DNA of 64,000 bases from Lachnospiraceae bacterium (GTDB lineage Bacteria > Bacillota > Clostridia > Lachnospirales > Lachnospiraceae), in assembly GCA_910575565.1 (NCBI GenBank), contig CAJTFL010000019.1, positions 1 through 64,000 of the forward strand, read 5' to 3'. The notes beneath the pieces are model-generated. The model was not told where the DNA came from. It saw only the letters and a program-made list of their open reading frames with translations, and ran no database searches. This document shows, in pieces, positions 16,936 to 26,377 of this stretch. Within the stretch, counting starts at the first letter, position 1, and each line of letters opens with the position of its first letter. Both the position numbers and the translations under genes were made by a program.

Positions 16936-18711
16936 TTGAAAAAAGAATCCAATTTAAAGCGGCTCCTTCGGTATGCCGGGGGCTATAAGTACCTGACCAT
17001 AGCGTCATGGATTTTAAGCGCCCTGAGCGCCCTGGCGGCATTGCTCCCGTTTGTGTACATCTGGAAAGTCATCAAAGAAGTTTTGGATGTAGCTCCAAAC
17101 TACAAGGATGTGCAGGACTTGTCCCATAACGGATGGATGGCAGTGGTTTTCGCAGCGGCGGCGATCCTAATCTATATTGCGGCTCTGATCTGTTCCCACT
17201 TAGCGGCGTTCCGGGTGCAGGCAAATATGCGGACAAAGGCCATGCACCACATTGTGGCCCTGCCCCTGGGGTTCATGAGCGGCTCAGGCAGCGGCAAAGT
17301 CAGGAAGATCGTTTATGAATCAAGCGCAGCAACGGAAACCTACCTTGCCCACCAGCTCCCCGACAAGGCAAATGCCCTTGCGACACCTGTGGGGCTTATT
17401 GTCCTTCTGCTTGTCTTTGATTGGCGGCTGGGGCTTTTAAGCCTCCTGCCGGTTGCGGCGGCGTTTGTCATCATGAGCGTCATGACGGGAAAACGTATGC
17501 GTAAAAAAATGGAAGAATACAACAACGCCCTGGGTCAGATGGCGGGTGAGGCGGTGGAGTATGTAAGGGGCATTTCGGTGGTCAAAACCTTTGGTCAGTC
17601 GGTTTTCTCTTTCAGGCGGTTCAAAGAAGCTATTGACAATTATGAGAAATGGGTGATCGCCTATACAAAAGACCTGCGTTTCCCCATGATGTGCTACACC
17701 ATGCTGGTGAATGGGATTTTTGCGGTACTGGTCGCAGCGGCGCTGGTGATGACATCGGGCGGGGTGACAAATGAGTTTTTGCTGAATTTGATGTATTACA
17801 TCATTATCACGCCTATCATTACGCTGACGCTGACAAAGATCATGTATGCCAGCGAGAATAAGCTGATTGTGGCGGATGCCATGTCCCGTATCAACAGTAT
17901 CCTGGAAATGGAGCCGCTGCCGGAAACAGATCATCCGAAACATCCAAAAGACAATTCCGTGGAGCTTTCCGGGGTTTCCTTCCGGTATAAGGACGCTAAG
18001 AGGAATGCGCTGGAGAATATCTCCCTCACGGTCAAGCCGGGCGAACACGTTGCTTTCGTTGGGCCGTCAGGCGGGGGAAAGACCACCCTTGCAAGTATCG
18101 TGGCAAGGTTCTGGGACGTAAGAGACGGCAGCGTGAAGATTGGCGGCATCGACGTAAAGGAGATTGCAAAGGAAGAGCTGATGGATACGGTATCCTTTGT
18201 CTTTCAGGATTCCAAACTTATGAAGACATCCATTTTGGAAAATGTAAGGATGGCGAAGCCGGACGCCTCCCGCGAAGAAATACTGAAAGCCCTCCATGAC
18301 GCACAGTGCGATGATATCCTTGAAAAACTGCCGCAAGGCGTGGATACGGTAGTAGGTGCAAAGGGCGTGTATCTGTCGGGCGGGGAGCAGCAGCGCATTT
18401 CCATTGCGAGGGTGATGCTGAAAAATGCGCCAATCCTGATACTGGATGAGGCAACCGCTTTTGCCGACCCGGACAACGAGGCAAAAGTGCAGGCAGCGTT
18501 TTCTGTGCTTGCAAAGGGAAGGACTGTGCTGATGATCGCACACAGGCTCTCCACGGTTACCGGTGCGGACAGGATTGTGGTGATCAGGGACGGAAAAATA
18601 GAAGATACAGGCACACATGGCCAGCTTAAGGACAAAGACGGTTTGTATGCCGAAATGTGGAGGCAGTACAACAAAGCGGCAAAATGGAAGGTAGGTGTTT
18701 CAAATGCATGA
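16936..18711 (+). CDS. ABC transporter half-molecule, pair 2 first subunit
   Basis: This 591-residue exporter-fold ABC protein has a membrane domain over about 1-330, then Walker A GPSGGGKT, signature LSGGEQQ, Walker B LILDEATAFADP and AHRLST. TTG 16936 is the likely start because AAGGAGGT lies seven bases before it; the frame is open further upstream but without a ribosome site. It overlaps the next gene by 8 bases and should pair with it. By resemblance to YbtPQ/IrtAB-like pairs and by context it may import a siderophore or related metal chelate; direction of transport cannot be decided from sequence. Confidence 0.88.
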   Translation: MKKESNLKRLLRYAGGYKYLTIASWILSALSALAALLPFVYIWKVIKEVLDVAPNYKDVQDLSHNGWMAVVFAAAAILIYIAALICSHLAAFRVQANMRTKAMHHIVALPLGFMSGSGSGKVRKIVYESSAATETYLAHQLPDKANALATPVGLIVLLLVFDWRLGLLSLLPVAAAFVIMSVMTGKRMRKKMEEYNNALGQMAGEAVEYVRGISVVKTFGQSVFSFRRFKEAIDNYEKWVIAYTKDLRFPMMCYTMLVNGIFAVLVAAALVMTSGGVTNEFLLNLMYYIIITPIITLTLTKIMYASENKLIVADAMSRINSILEMEPLPETDHPKHPKDNSVELSGVSFRYKDAKRNALENISLTVKPGEHVAFVGPSGGGKTTLASIVARFWDVRDGSVKIGGIDVKEIAKEELMDTVSFVFQDSKLMKTSILENVRMAKPDASREEILKALHDAQCDDILEKLPQGVDTVVGAKGVYLSGGEQQRISIARVMLKNAPILILDEATAFADPDNEAKVQAAFSVLAKGRTVLMIAHRLSTVTGADRIVVIRDGKIEDTGTHGQLKDKDGLYAEMWRQYNKAAKWKVGVSNA

Positions 18712-20473
18712 AAAGTTAAAGCACACGTTTGCCCTGTCTGACAAGGGCGCAAAGGACATGGTAAAGGCGTTTTTTGCTTGCATCCTGCACAACCTTTCCC
18801 TGATGGTTCCGGTGGTGCTGTTATATAACCTCATTAGCGATCTGCTGGATGGGGGCATCCCGGAGGGGAAGAGTACATTTTACATTGCGGGGCTTGCCAT
18901 CGCCCTTGGACTCATTATGCTGACATACTATATCCAGTACAACGCAACCTTTTTTGCCACCTATGTGGAGAGCGGCGTGAGAAGGCTTTCCCTTGCGGAG
19001 AAGCTGCGGAAGATTCCACTGTCCTTTTTCGGGAAAAAGGATCTGTCCGATCTGACAACGGTTCTAATGTCGGACTGTGCGACATTAGAGAGCGGATTAT
19101 CCCATTGGGTGCCTGAATTTATAGGCGCAGCTTTCTCCACCCTTTTGATTGCGGCAGGGCTCTTTGTCTTCGACTGGCGGATGGCGCTTGCCGCCCTGTG
19201 GGTGCTGCCTGTCTCTTTCAGCATCATCCTTGCCACGGCGGGCATTATGCGGATTCGGCAGGAAAAGGTGACAGAGGTGTCCATTGCGTGTTCGGATGGC
19301 ATCCAGGAATGCCTGGAAACGCTGCGCGACCTGAAAGCGAACAATGCGGAGGCAGGATACCTGAAAGGGCTGGACAGGAAAATAAAGGATGTGGAGAAGT
19401 ATACGGTAATCGGCGAGCTTACCAATGCGGTATTCCATACTTGCGGGCGCATGGTGCTTAAAGCAGGTATCGCTACGACTGTGTTGGCGGGAGGAGTGCT
19501 GTTAGCAGATGGAAAGATTACCCTGCTCACGTTTTTGGCTTTTATGATTCTGGTTTCCCGCGTATATGACCCATTGATCGCTGCATTGGATAATTTAAGC
19601 GCAGTCATTATGATCATGAATATCCAGTGCAGGCGGATGGATGAAATCTTAAGCCACCCAGAACAGGAAGGCAGGCCGGAGCTGACAAACAGAGGATATG
19701 ACATTGTTTTTGACCATGTGGGATTTTCCTATAACAGTGGGGAAAGGGTATTGAAGGATGTATCCTTTACCGCAAAACAGGGGCAGGTCACCGCGCTGGT
19801 GGGGCCTTCCGGTGGCGGAAAGACGACAGTTTCCCGCCTTGCCTCAAGGTTTTGGGATATCCAGAAGGGCAAGATTACGGTAGGCGGCATGGATATATCG
19901 AAAATTGACCCGGAATCGCTCATGTCCTTATATTCCATCGTGTTCCAGGACGTGACGCTGTTTAACAACACGGTCATGGAGAATATCCGCCTGGGGCGAA
20001 AGGATGCGACCGATGAAGAGGTGCTTGAGGCGGCGAGGCTTGCCAACGTGGATGAATTTGCGGAGAAGCTTCCGGACAAGTGGAATACACTGATTGGGGA
20101 GAACGGCTGCGAACTGTCGGGCGGGGAACGCCAGCGTATTTCGATTGCCAGGGCATTTCTGAAGGATGCCCCGATTATCCTTCTGGATGAGGCAACGGCA
20201 AGCCTTGATGTGGAAAACGAGACGCTGATCCAGGAATCATTATCGAGGCTGATCGAGAATAAGACAGTGATGATTATTGCCCACCGTATGCGTACCGTTG
20301 CCGGGACGAATCAGATCGTTGTCCTTTCGGAAGGCACAGTGGCGGAGCAGGGCAGTTCCGATACGCTTCTGAAAAAGAACGGTATCTATGCCCGTATGGT
20401 GAAGCTCCAGACGCAGAGCCAGAATTGGGCGATGGAATGTCAAAACTGTTTCATTCCCTGTAATTTGCTGTAG
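18704..20473 (+). CDS. ABC transporter half-molecule, pair 2 second subunit
   Basis: This 589-residue partner of the preceding gene has six membrane segments, Walker A GPSGGGKT, signature LSGGERQ, Walker B IILLDEATASLD and the H-loop AHRMRT. All nucleotide-binding motifs are canonical in both subunits, so both ATP sites should be active, unlike the degenerate exporter pair at 40875-44425. Start ATG 18704 lies inside the end of the upstream gene. It is the last gene of the island; the phenylalanine T-box begins about 170 bases later. Confidence 0.88.
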   Translation: MHEKLKHTFALSDKGAKDMVKAFFACILHNLSLMVPVVLLYNLISDLLDGGIPEGKSTFYIAGLAIALGLIMLTYYIQYNATFFATYVESGVRRLSLAEKLRKIPLSFFGKKDLSDLTTVLMSDCATLESGLSHWVPEFIGAAFSTLLIAAGLFVFDWRMALAALWVLPVSFSIILATAGIMRIRQEKVTEVSIACSDGIQECLETLRDLKANNAEAGYLKGLDRKIKDVEKYTVIGELTNAVFHTCGRMVLKAGIATTVLAGGVLLADGKITLLTFLAFMILVSRVYDPLIAALDNLSAVIMIMNIQCRRMDEILSHPEQEGRPELTNRGYDIVFDHVGFSYNSGERVLKDVSFTAKQGQVTALVGPSGGGKTTVSRLASRFWDIQKGKITVGGMDISKIDPESLMSLYSIVFQDVTLFNNTVMENIRLGRKDATDEEVLEAARLANVDEFAEKLPDKWNTLIGENGCELSGGERQRISIARAFLKDAPIILLDEATASLDVENETLIQESLSRLIENKTVMIIAHRMRTVAGTNQIVVLSEGTVAEQGSSDTLLKKNGIYARMVKLQTQSQNWAMECQNCFIPCNLL

Positions 20474-20570
20474 CTTATCCGGAATTGCGAAGCGATTCTT
20501 GATAGATTCTTGATAAAAGGTGCTGATAAAAGGCGTTATAAAAAGCGAATGTAATTTTTTGAAAATTCCA

Positions 20571-20599
20571 TTGACAAGTCCCCGGATTTTTATTAGAAT
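20571..20599 (+). promoter_or_regulatory. Promoter of the pheST T-box transcript
   Basis: TTGACA (20571-20576), 17-base spacer, TAGAAT (20594-20599). This near-consensus sigma-A promoter lies about 45 bases before the T-box leader. Confidence 0.85.
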
Positions 20600-20644
20600 A
20601 GATAAAAATTTGAAAAGGCTGTGAAGATGTAAAGTAAACATTTA

Positions 20645-20922
20645 TTTTCCGCCAGAGAGGGAGGGCCACCGGCTGAAAGCCTTCCTAGGTTCAGGTAAAT
20701 GGATGAAATTCCCATCGGAGCTGCATGGCTGAAGCGGGCTGCATTAGCTGCATAGGAGGTTAATGCCGCATTGCCAGTAGGCCGTGCCGGTATGCGCCCG
20801 TTACGCGCAAATGAGCGCCTGCATGAAGGAGCTGCCGTAAGGCAGCAGCCTGTGCAGGAATCAGGGTGGTAACACGGGTTTTGCCTCGTCCCTTATTTGG
20901 TTAAGGGATGGGGTTTTTGTTT
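20645..20922 (+). ncRNA. Phenylalanine T-box leader with terminator
   Basis: The leader has a long stem I region with a TTC specifier codon (20709-20711, in GAAATTCCC), which pairs with the anticodon of tRNA-Phe. The T-box core AGGGTGGTAACACGGG is at 20863-20878. The TGGT in it would pair with the ACCA end of uncharged tRNA. The competing terminator follows at 20884-20914 (CCTCGTCCCTT against AAGGGATGGGG) with a T-rich tail to 20922. Uncharged tRNA-Phe should favour the antiterminator and switch on pheST. The identity agrees with the genes downstream. Confidence 0.92.
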
Positions 20923-21109
20923 TGCTTAGTCTTGCGCATCACATTATCCTAAGCGGTCAGCTTTTTCGGCAGCCAGGATATAGCCAGGATATAATCGAGC
21001 CAGCGCAGCCAGGCACGTCCCGGGCGGGAAGCGGACAGGTTTCCCGTAAATTTTTGCAGATGAAAAATCAGATAAAACAGCATATAAAACAGGATAGGAG
21101 AGCAAGGAA

Positions 21110-22129
21110 ATGAATGAGCAGTTAGAAAAGATTAAGGCAGAGGCCTTGGCCAGGATTGAAGCGTCCGATGCCCTGGAGAAATTAAACGATATCCGGGTGG
21201 CATATCTTGGGAAGAAGGGCGAGCTGACCAGCGTGCTAAAGAACATGAAAAACGTAGCGCCGGAAGAGCGTCCCAAGGTAGGGCAGATGGTCAACGATGC
21301 CAGGGCATTAATCGAGGAAAAGCTGGAGGCAGCCAGGAAGGAGCTGGCCAGGAGGCTTAGGGAAGAGCAGATGAAGAAAGAGGTTATCGATGTCACCCTT
21401 CCAGCCAAAAAGAATAAAACCGGCCACAGCCATCCCAATTCCATTGCCTTAGAGGAAGTGGAGCGGATTTTCATCGGCATGGGCTATGAGGTTGTGGAAG
21501 GGCCGGAAGTGGAGTACGATCTCTATAATTTTGAAAAGCTGAACATCCCGGCGAACCATCCCGCCAAAGACGAGCAGGATACTTTTTATATTAACAAGGA
21601 AATCGTGCTCCGCACCCAGACCTCCCCAGTCCAGGCAAGGGTGATGGAAAAAGGCAAACTGCCCATCCGCATGATTGCCCCCGGCCGCGTATTCCGCTCC
21701 GACGAAGTAGACGCCACCCATTCCCCGTCCTTCCACCAGATAGAAGGGCTGGTAATTGACAAGCACATCACCTTCGCCGATTTAAAGGGAACCTTAGCCG
21801 AATTTGCCAGGGAACTGTTCGGTGAGGACACCAAGGTAAAATTCCGTCCCCACCACTTCCCCTTCACCGAGCCAAGCGCCGAAGTAGACGTAACCTGCTT
21901 CAAATGCGGCGGCAAAGGCTGCCGCTTCTGCAAAGGCACAGGCTGGATTGAGATTTTAGGCTGCGGCATGGTGCACCCCCACGTCCTGGAAATGTGCGGC
22001 ATAGACCCAGAAGAATACAGCGGCTTCGCCTTCGGCGTAGGCCTAGAACGCATCGCCCTGTTAAAATACGAAATCGACGATATGCGCCTCCTCTACGAAA
22101 ACGACGAACGGTTTTTGCGGCAATTTTGA
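21110..22129 (+). CDS. pheS: Phenylalanine--tRNA ligase alpha subunit
   Basis: This 339-residue class II synthetase subunit has an N-terminal coiled coil (about 1-90), motif 2 FRSDEVDATHSPSFHQIEG (~195-215), a cysteine cluster CFKCGGKGCRFCKGTG common in Firmicute PheS, and motif 3 GVGLERIALLKY near the end. It makes Phe-tRNA with PheT as an alpha2-beta2 enzyme. It lies under the T-box at 20645 and is followed by pheT after 114 bases. From about 21.6 kb the coding strand changes from G-rich to C-rich. Confidence 0.97.
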   Translation: MNEQLEKIKAEALARIEASDALEKLNDIRVAYLGKKGELTSVLKNMKNVAPEERPKVGQMVNDARALIEEKLEAARKELARRLREEQMKKEVIDVTLPAKKNKTGHSHPNSIALEEVERIFIGMGYEVVEGPEVEYDLYNFEKLNIPANHPAKDEQDTFYINKEIVLRTQTSPVQARVMEKGKLPIRMIAPGRVFRSDEVDATHSPSFHQIEGLVIDKHITFADLKGTLAEFARELFGEDTKVKFRPHHFPFTEPSAEVDVTCFKCGGKGCRFCKGTGWIEILGCGMVHPHVLEMCGIDPEEYSGFAFGVGLERIALLKYEIDDMRLLYENDERFLRQF

Positions 22130-22159
22130 GAAGCACTGAGGCGTGCGCCGGGAATTCCT

Positions 22160-22202
22160 CAAGCCCCGGCGTTGGGAGCTAGCTCACAAAAGCCGGGGCT
22201 TG
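22160..22202. repeat. 11-bp inverted repeat between pheS and pheT
   Basis: CAAGCCCCGGC (22160-22170) and GCCGGGGCTTG (22192-22202) form a perfect GC-rich stem with a 21-base loop. No T run follows, so it is not a standard terminator. It may tune the pheS to pheT ratio or protect processed RNA ends. Confidence 0.6.
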
Positions 22203-22243
22203 ACCCCCCAAACAAAAAAGAATTCAGGAAGAAGGAAAACAAT

Positions 22244-24664
22244 ATGAATACATCACAAGCATGGATCAAAGCATACGTACCGGATCTAAACGTATCCCCC
22301 CAGGAATACACCGATGCCATGACCTTAACCGGCACAAAAGTCGAAGGCTACCAATGCCTGGACAAAAACCTAGAAAAAATTGTAGTCGGCGAGATCCTTT
22401 CCATCGCCCCCCACCCAGACGCTGACAAACTGATCATCTGCCAGGTAAACATCGGCAGTGAAACCATCCAAATCGTAACCGGCGCTCCCAACGTAAAGGA
22501 AGGGGACAAAGTCCCGGTGGTTTTAGACGGAGGAAAAGTGGCCGGAGGTCATGATGGCGGCCCTTTGCCGGAAGAGGGGATCAAGATCAAAAAAGGAAAG
22601 CTGAGAGGCATCGAGTCCAACGGGATGATGTGCTCCATTGAAGAGCTTGGCTCCTCCAGGGAAATGTATCCCGATGCCCCGGAAAGCGGCATTTATATCC
22701 TGCCAAAAGACAGCGTTCCCGGAGAAGATGCTATCCGTCTCCTGGGCCTTCGCGATGCGGTATACGAGTATGAGATTACCTCTAACCGGGTAGACTGCTA
22801 CAGCGTGCTTGGGATTGCCAGGGAAGCGGCAGCCACCTTCCGCCTGCCCTTCTACCCGCCGGAAATTACCCAAACCGGGAACCAGGAGGATATCCATGAT
22901 TACTTAAATGTCCGTGTGGAGGATCACGATCTCTGCCCCAGGTACTGCGCCCGCATGGTGAAAAATATCCATCTGGCCCCGTCGCCGGAATGGATGAAGC
23001 GCCGCCTGGCGGCCTGCGGAATCCGGCCCATTAACAACATCGTGGATATCACCAATTACATTATGGAAGAGTACGGACAGCCCATGCACGCCTTTGATTA
23101 CGACTGCCTGGCAGGCCATGAGATTATCGTAAAGCGGGCAAAGGACGGCGATCAGTTCCAGACGCTGGACGGCCAGATCCGGAACCTGGATCATGATGTG
23201 CTGATGATCAACGACGGCGAAAAGGAAATCGGCATTGCCGGGATCATGGGCGGTGAAAACAGCAAGATTACGGATGAGGTAAAAACCATGGTATTCGAGT
23301 CTGCCTGCTTTGACGGCACGAATATCCGCCTTTCGGCCAAGCGGGTGGGTCTGCGTACCGATGCTTCCGGCAAATACGAGAAGGGCTTGGATCCCAATAC
23401 CGCAGAAGAAGCGGTAAACCGTGCCTGCCAGTTGATTGAGGAGCTGGGAGCCGGGGAAGTGGTAGGGGGAATCATTGACATTTACCCGGTGAAAAGGGAG
23501 GAAAGGCGCATTCCCTTCAGCAGCGGGAAAGTGAACCGGCTGCTGGGGACGGATATTGGGGAAGCCCAGATGAAGGAATACTTTAAGGCTCTGGATTTAG
23601 GCTTTGATGAGGATAAGCAGGAGGTGATTGTTCCTACCTGGCGGCAGGATCTGGAACGCCCTGCGGATATCGCGGAGGAAGTGGCAAGGTTTTACGGCTA
23701 TGACAAGATCCCGACCACCCTTCCTACCGGGGAGGCGACCACCGGAAAGCTTTCCTTTAAGCTGCGGGTGGAGGAAGTGGCAAGGAGGGTTGCCCAGTCC
23801 TTTGGGTTCTCCCAGGGAATGACCTACTCCTTTGAAAGCCCGAAGGTGTTTGACAAGCTGCTGCTGGGGGAGGATTCGCCCCTTCGCCAGGCGATTACCA
23901 TTATGAACCCGTTGGGAGAGGATTTCAGCATTATGCGCACTTCCCCCCTAAACGGTATGCTTTCTTCCCTGGCTACCAATTACAACCGGCGCAATAAGGA
24001 CGTAAGGCTTTATGAGCTGGCAAATATTTACCGGCCGAAGACCCTCCCCTTGACGGAGCTTCCCGATGAGCGGATGCAGTTTACCCTGGGGATGTACGGG
24101 GAAGGGGACTTTTTCACCATGAAAGGGGTAGTGGAGGAATTCTTTGACCAAGTTGGCATGAAGGAAAAGATCCACTACAATCCGGATGGCGATTATCCTT
24201 TCCTCCATCCTGGGCGCAAGGCGGAAATCATTTACCACAAGAAAACCGTAGGGTATATGGGCGAGCTTCATCCTGACTGCGGTGATGCCTATAAAATCGG
24301 CGAGAAGGTTTACGTGGCCGTGCTGGATATGCCAAGCATCCTTCCCTTCGTAAGCTTTGGCCGGAAGTATGCCGGGATCGCCAAGCACCCGGCAGTGACC
24401 CGGGATATCAGCATGGTCGTGCCAAAATCCGTGCTGGTGGGCCAGATTGAGGATGTGATTGCCCAGAGGGGCGGCAAGCTCTTAGAAAGCTACCAGCTGT
24501 TTGATATTTATGAAGGCAGCCAGATTGTGGCAGGCTTTAAATCCGTGGCGTATTCCATCGTATTCCGCGCAAAAGACCGGACGCTGACGGACGAGGATGT
24601 TAATGCGGTGATGAAAAAGATTTTAAATGGGCTGCAGGGTCTGGGGATTGAGCTGAGGGCGTGA
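22244..24664 (+). CDS. pheT: Phenylalanine--tRNA ligase beta subunit
   Basis: This 806-residue subunit has the N-terminal tRNA-binding (EMAP-like) domain at about 40-150, the B3/B4 editing region near 210-400, the B5 domain, the synthetase-like core and a C-terminal ferredoxin-fold anticodon-binding domain (HPAVTRDISMVVP to the end). Length and order are normal. ATG 22244 after GAAGGAAAA is preferred; the frame extends upstream without a ribosome site. The first 280 bases share the C-rich strand pattern of late pheS, after which the coding strand is G-rich again. Confidence 0.97.
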   Translation: MNTSQAWIKAYVPDLNVSPQEYTDAMTLTGTKVEGYQCLDKNLEKIVVGEILSIAPHPDADKLIICQVNIGSETIQIVTGAPNVKEGDKVPVVLDGGKVAGGHDGGPLPEEGIKIKKGKLRGIESNGMMCSIEELGSSREMYPDAPESGIYILPKDSVPGEDAIRLLGLRDAVYEYEITSNRVDCYSVLGIAREAAATFRLPFYPPEITQTGNQEDIHDYLNVRVEDHDLCPRYCARMVKNIHLAPSPEWMKRRLAACGIRPINNIVDITNYIMEEYGQPMHAFDYDCLAGHEIIVKRAKDGDQFQTLDGQIRNLDHDVLMINDGEKEIGIAGIMGGENSKITDEVKTMVFESACFDGTNIRLSAKRVGLRTDASGKYEKGLDPNTAEEAVNRACQLIEELGAGEVVGGIIDIYPVKREERRIPFSSGKVNRLLGTDIGEAQMKEYFKALDLGFDEDKQEVIVPTWRQDLERPADIAEEVARFYGYDKIPTTLPTGEATTGKLSFKLRVEEVARRVAQSFGFSQGMTYSFESPKVFDKLLLGEDSPLRQAITIMNPLGEDFSIMRTSPLNGMLSSLATNYNRRNKDVRLYELANIYRPKTLPLTELPDERMQFTLGMYGEGDFFTMKGVVEEFFDQVGMKEKIHYNPDGDYPFLHPGRKAEIIYHKKTVGYMGELHPDCGDAYKIGEKVYVAVLDMPSILPFVSFGRKYAGIAKHPAVTRDISMVVPKSVLVGQIEDVIAQRGGKLLESYQLFDIYEGSQIVAGFKSVAYSIVFRAKDRTLTDEDVNAVMKKILNGLQGLGIELRA

Positions 24665-24739
24665 CCGGTTAAAGAAAACGCAGGGATATCCGGCAGAAAG
24701 CCTTGTTCAAACCTCTCATTAGACGAATAAAATCAAAAA

Positions 24740-24790
24740 AATAAGCCATCCTTACCATAGGAAAACGAATGGTTAAGGAGGCTTATTTTT
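24740..24790 (+). promoter_or_regulatory. Terminator-like hairpin that contains the eno ribosome binding site
   Basis: AATAAGCC and TCCTTA and CCA (24740-24757) pair with TGG, TAAGGA and GGCTTATT (24770-24787), with one bulged base on each arm. TTTTT at 24786-24790 then runs straight into the eno ATG at 24791. The 3' arm contains AAGGAGG (24775-24781), the Shine-Dalgarno sequence. The structure could stop pheST read-through, hide the ribosome site, or both. Confidence 0.7.
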
Positions 24791-26056
24791 ATGAACGAAA
24801 AATTTGAAATCGCAGCAGTTTATGGAAGGGAAATACTAGATTCCAGGGGAAATCCTACGGTGGAGGCGGAGGTGCGCCTAGAAGGCGGGGCTTGGGGACG
24901 TGCAGCAGCCCCTTCCGGCGCATCCACCGGCCAGCATGAAGCCATTGAGCTGAGGGACGAGGGCAGCCGGTATCACGGAAAAGGGGTACAAAAGGCAGTA
25001 AACGGGGTAAATACGATTTTGGCGGAAGTGCTGATGTTTGAGGATGTGAGGAACCAGAAAAATATCGACCGGCTGTTAAAGGAAGCGGACGGGACGGAAA
25101 ATAAGGGGAAGCTGGGAGCGAACGGGATCCTTAGCGTTTCCTTAGCCTGCGCAAGGGCGGCGGCAGCGGCCTATGGGATTCCCTTTCATCAGTATATCGG
25201 GGGGATTTACGGAAATAAGCTGCCTATGCCCATGATGAATATCTTAAACGGCGGGGCACATTCCGATAATTCCGTGGATATCCAGGAGTTTATGATCCTG
25301 CCCATGGGCGCGTCCTCCTTTAAGGAAGGGTTAAGGTGGTGCGCCGAGGTTTACCAGGTGTTAAAAAAACTTTTAAGGGAGAGGAGGCTTTCCACGGCGG
25401 TAGGGGATGAGGGCGGTTTTGCCCCGGATCTTCGCGCCGGGGAGGAAGCCATTGAGCTGATTTTAAATGCGGTGAAGCTGGCCGGGTTTAAGGAGAGGAC
25501 GGATTTTATGGTTTCCCTGGATGCGGCGGCAAGCGAATGGAAAAATACGGAGCTGGGGCCGGGATTTTATACGCTGCCTAAGCAGAAGCAGACGTATAAC
25601 CGGGAGCAGATGCTGGAATACTGGGTGAAGCTGGTGGATGCTTACCCCATTTATTCCATTGAAGATCCCATGGACGAGGAGGATTGGGAAGGCTGGCGGC
25701 TTCTGACCGGGAGAATCGGTGGGCGGACAAGGCTGGTAGGCGATGATTTGTTTGTCACCAATTGCTTCCGGCTGCAGAAAGGGATTACGGATCACAGCGC
25801 CAATGCCATCTTGATTAAGCCCAACCAGATTGGCACGCTGACGGAAACCATGGATGCTATCCAGCTGGCTAAACTGAACGGATATACCACGATTATGTCC
25901 CACCGTTCCGGCGAGACAGAGGACAGCACCATTGCGGATTTGGCCGTGGGCATGGGGACGGAGCTAATCAAAACCGGGGCGCCCTGCCGGGGGGAACGGA
26001 CGGCAAAGTACAATCAGCTTTTGCGGATTGAGGAGCAGATCGAAGGGAACGAATAG
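24791..26056 (+). CDS. eno: Enolase (phosphopyruvate hydratase)
   Basis: This 421-residue glycolytic enzyme converts 2-phosphoglycerate to phosphoenolpyruvate. Recognisable motifs are [65 protein letters not shown] and [10 protein letters not shown]. Metal ligands and catalytic lysine are in place. Some stretches ([28 protein letters not shown]) depart from the usual bacterial sequence, so it may be a divergent or secondary enolase. Its ribosome site is buried in the hairpin before it. A 158-bp repeat element is inserted behind it. Confidence 0.93.
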   Translation: MNEKFEIAAVYGREILDSRGNPTVEAEVRLEGGAWGRAAAPSGASTGQHEAIELRDEGSRYHGKGVQKAVNGVNTILAEVLMFEDVRNQKNIDRLLKEADGTENKGKLGANGILSVSLACARAAAAAYGIPFHQYIGGIYGNKLPMPMMNILNGGAHSDNSVDIQEFMILPMGASSFKEGLRWCAEVYQVLKKLLRERRLSTAVGDEGGFAPDLRAGEEAIELILNAVKLAGFKERTDFMVSLDAAASEWKNTELGPGFYTLPKQKQTYNREQMLEYWVKLVDAYPIYSIEDPMDEEDWEGWRLLTGRIGGRTRLVGDDLFVTNCFRLQKGITDHSANAILIKPNQIGTLTETMDAIQLAKLNGYTTIMSHRSGETEDSTIADLAVGMGTELIKTGAPCRGERTAKYNQLLRIEEQIEGNE

Positions 26057-26132
26057 AAAACAAATAGAAAAGGAATCGCGTATAAGGAATCGCGATAAAA
26101 AGTAGTTTAAAGCCGCCTTAAACCATGATATA

Positions 26133-26298
26133 CTAGTACTGCGTTGCGTAAATAACGGTGAATAGGCGTCTGATGTCTGCGTTAGATGTGAATCCCGCGA
26201 AACGAAGGCGTAGTGGTGCTACGTCGAGTTTCGTGGGATTTACAGATGACGTAGACAGCGGGTGCATATTCACTGGAATTTACGCAACGCAGTACTAG
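26133..26298 (+). mobile_element. 158-bp MITE, copy 1, with CTAG flanks
   Basis: The element 26137-26294 begins TACTGCGTTGCGTAAAT and ends with its exact 17-base reverse complement; most of the interior also folds back on itself. CTAG lies on both sides (26133-26136, 26295-26298). It carries no gene. Copy 2 at 32116-32273, in the opposite orientation, differs at one base. It sits between the eno stop codon and a terminator. Confidence 0.92.
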
Positions 26299-26313
26299 TT
26301 TAAAGATACCAGG

Positions 26314-26340
26314 GCCAAAAGAAACGGATCTTTTGGCTTT
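26314..26340 (+). terminator. Terminator downstream of eno and the MITE
   Basis: GCCAAAAGA (26314-26322) pairs with TCTTTTGGC (26329-26337) around AACGGA, followed by TTTGCATCTTT. It was probably the eno terminator before the MITE arrived. Confidence 0.7.
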
Positions 26341-26377
26341 GCATCTTTACGATAGGGAAAGGACGGCGCAGCAGAAG

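Noticed and set aside
20922-21113. 63-codon frame between the T-box and pheS
   Set aside because: It starts in the T tail of the terminator, lacks a ribosome site and resembles nothing; the pheS leader is the simpler reading.
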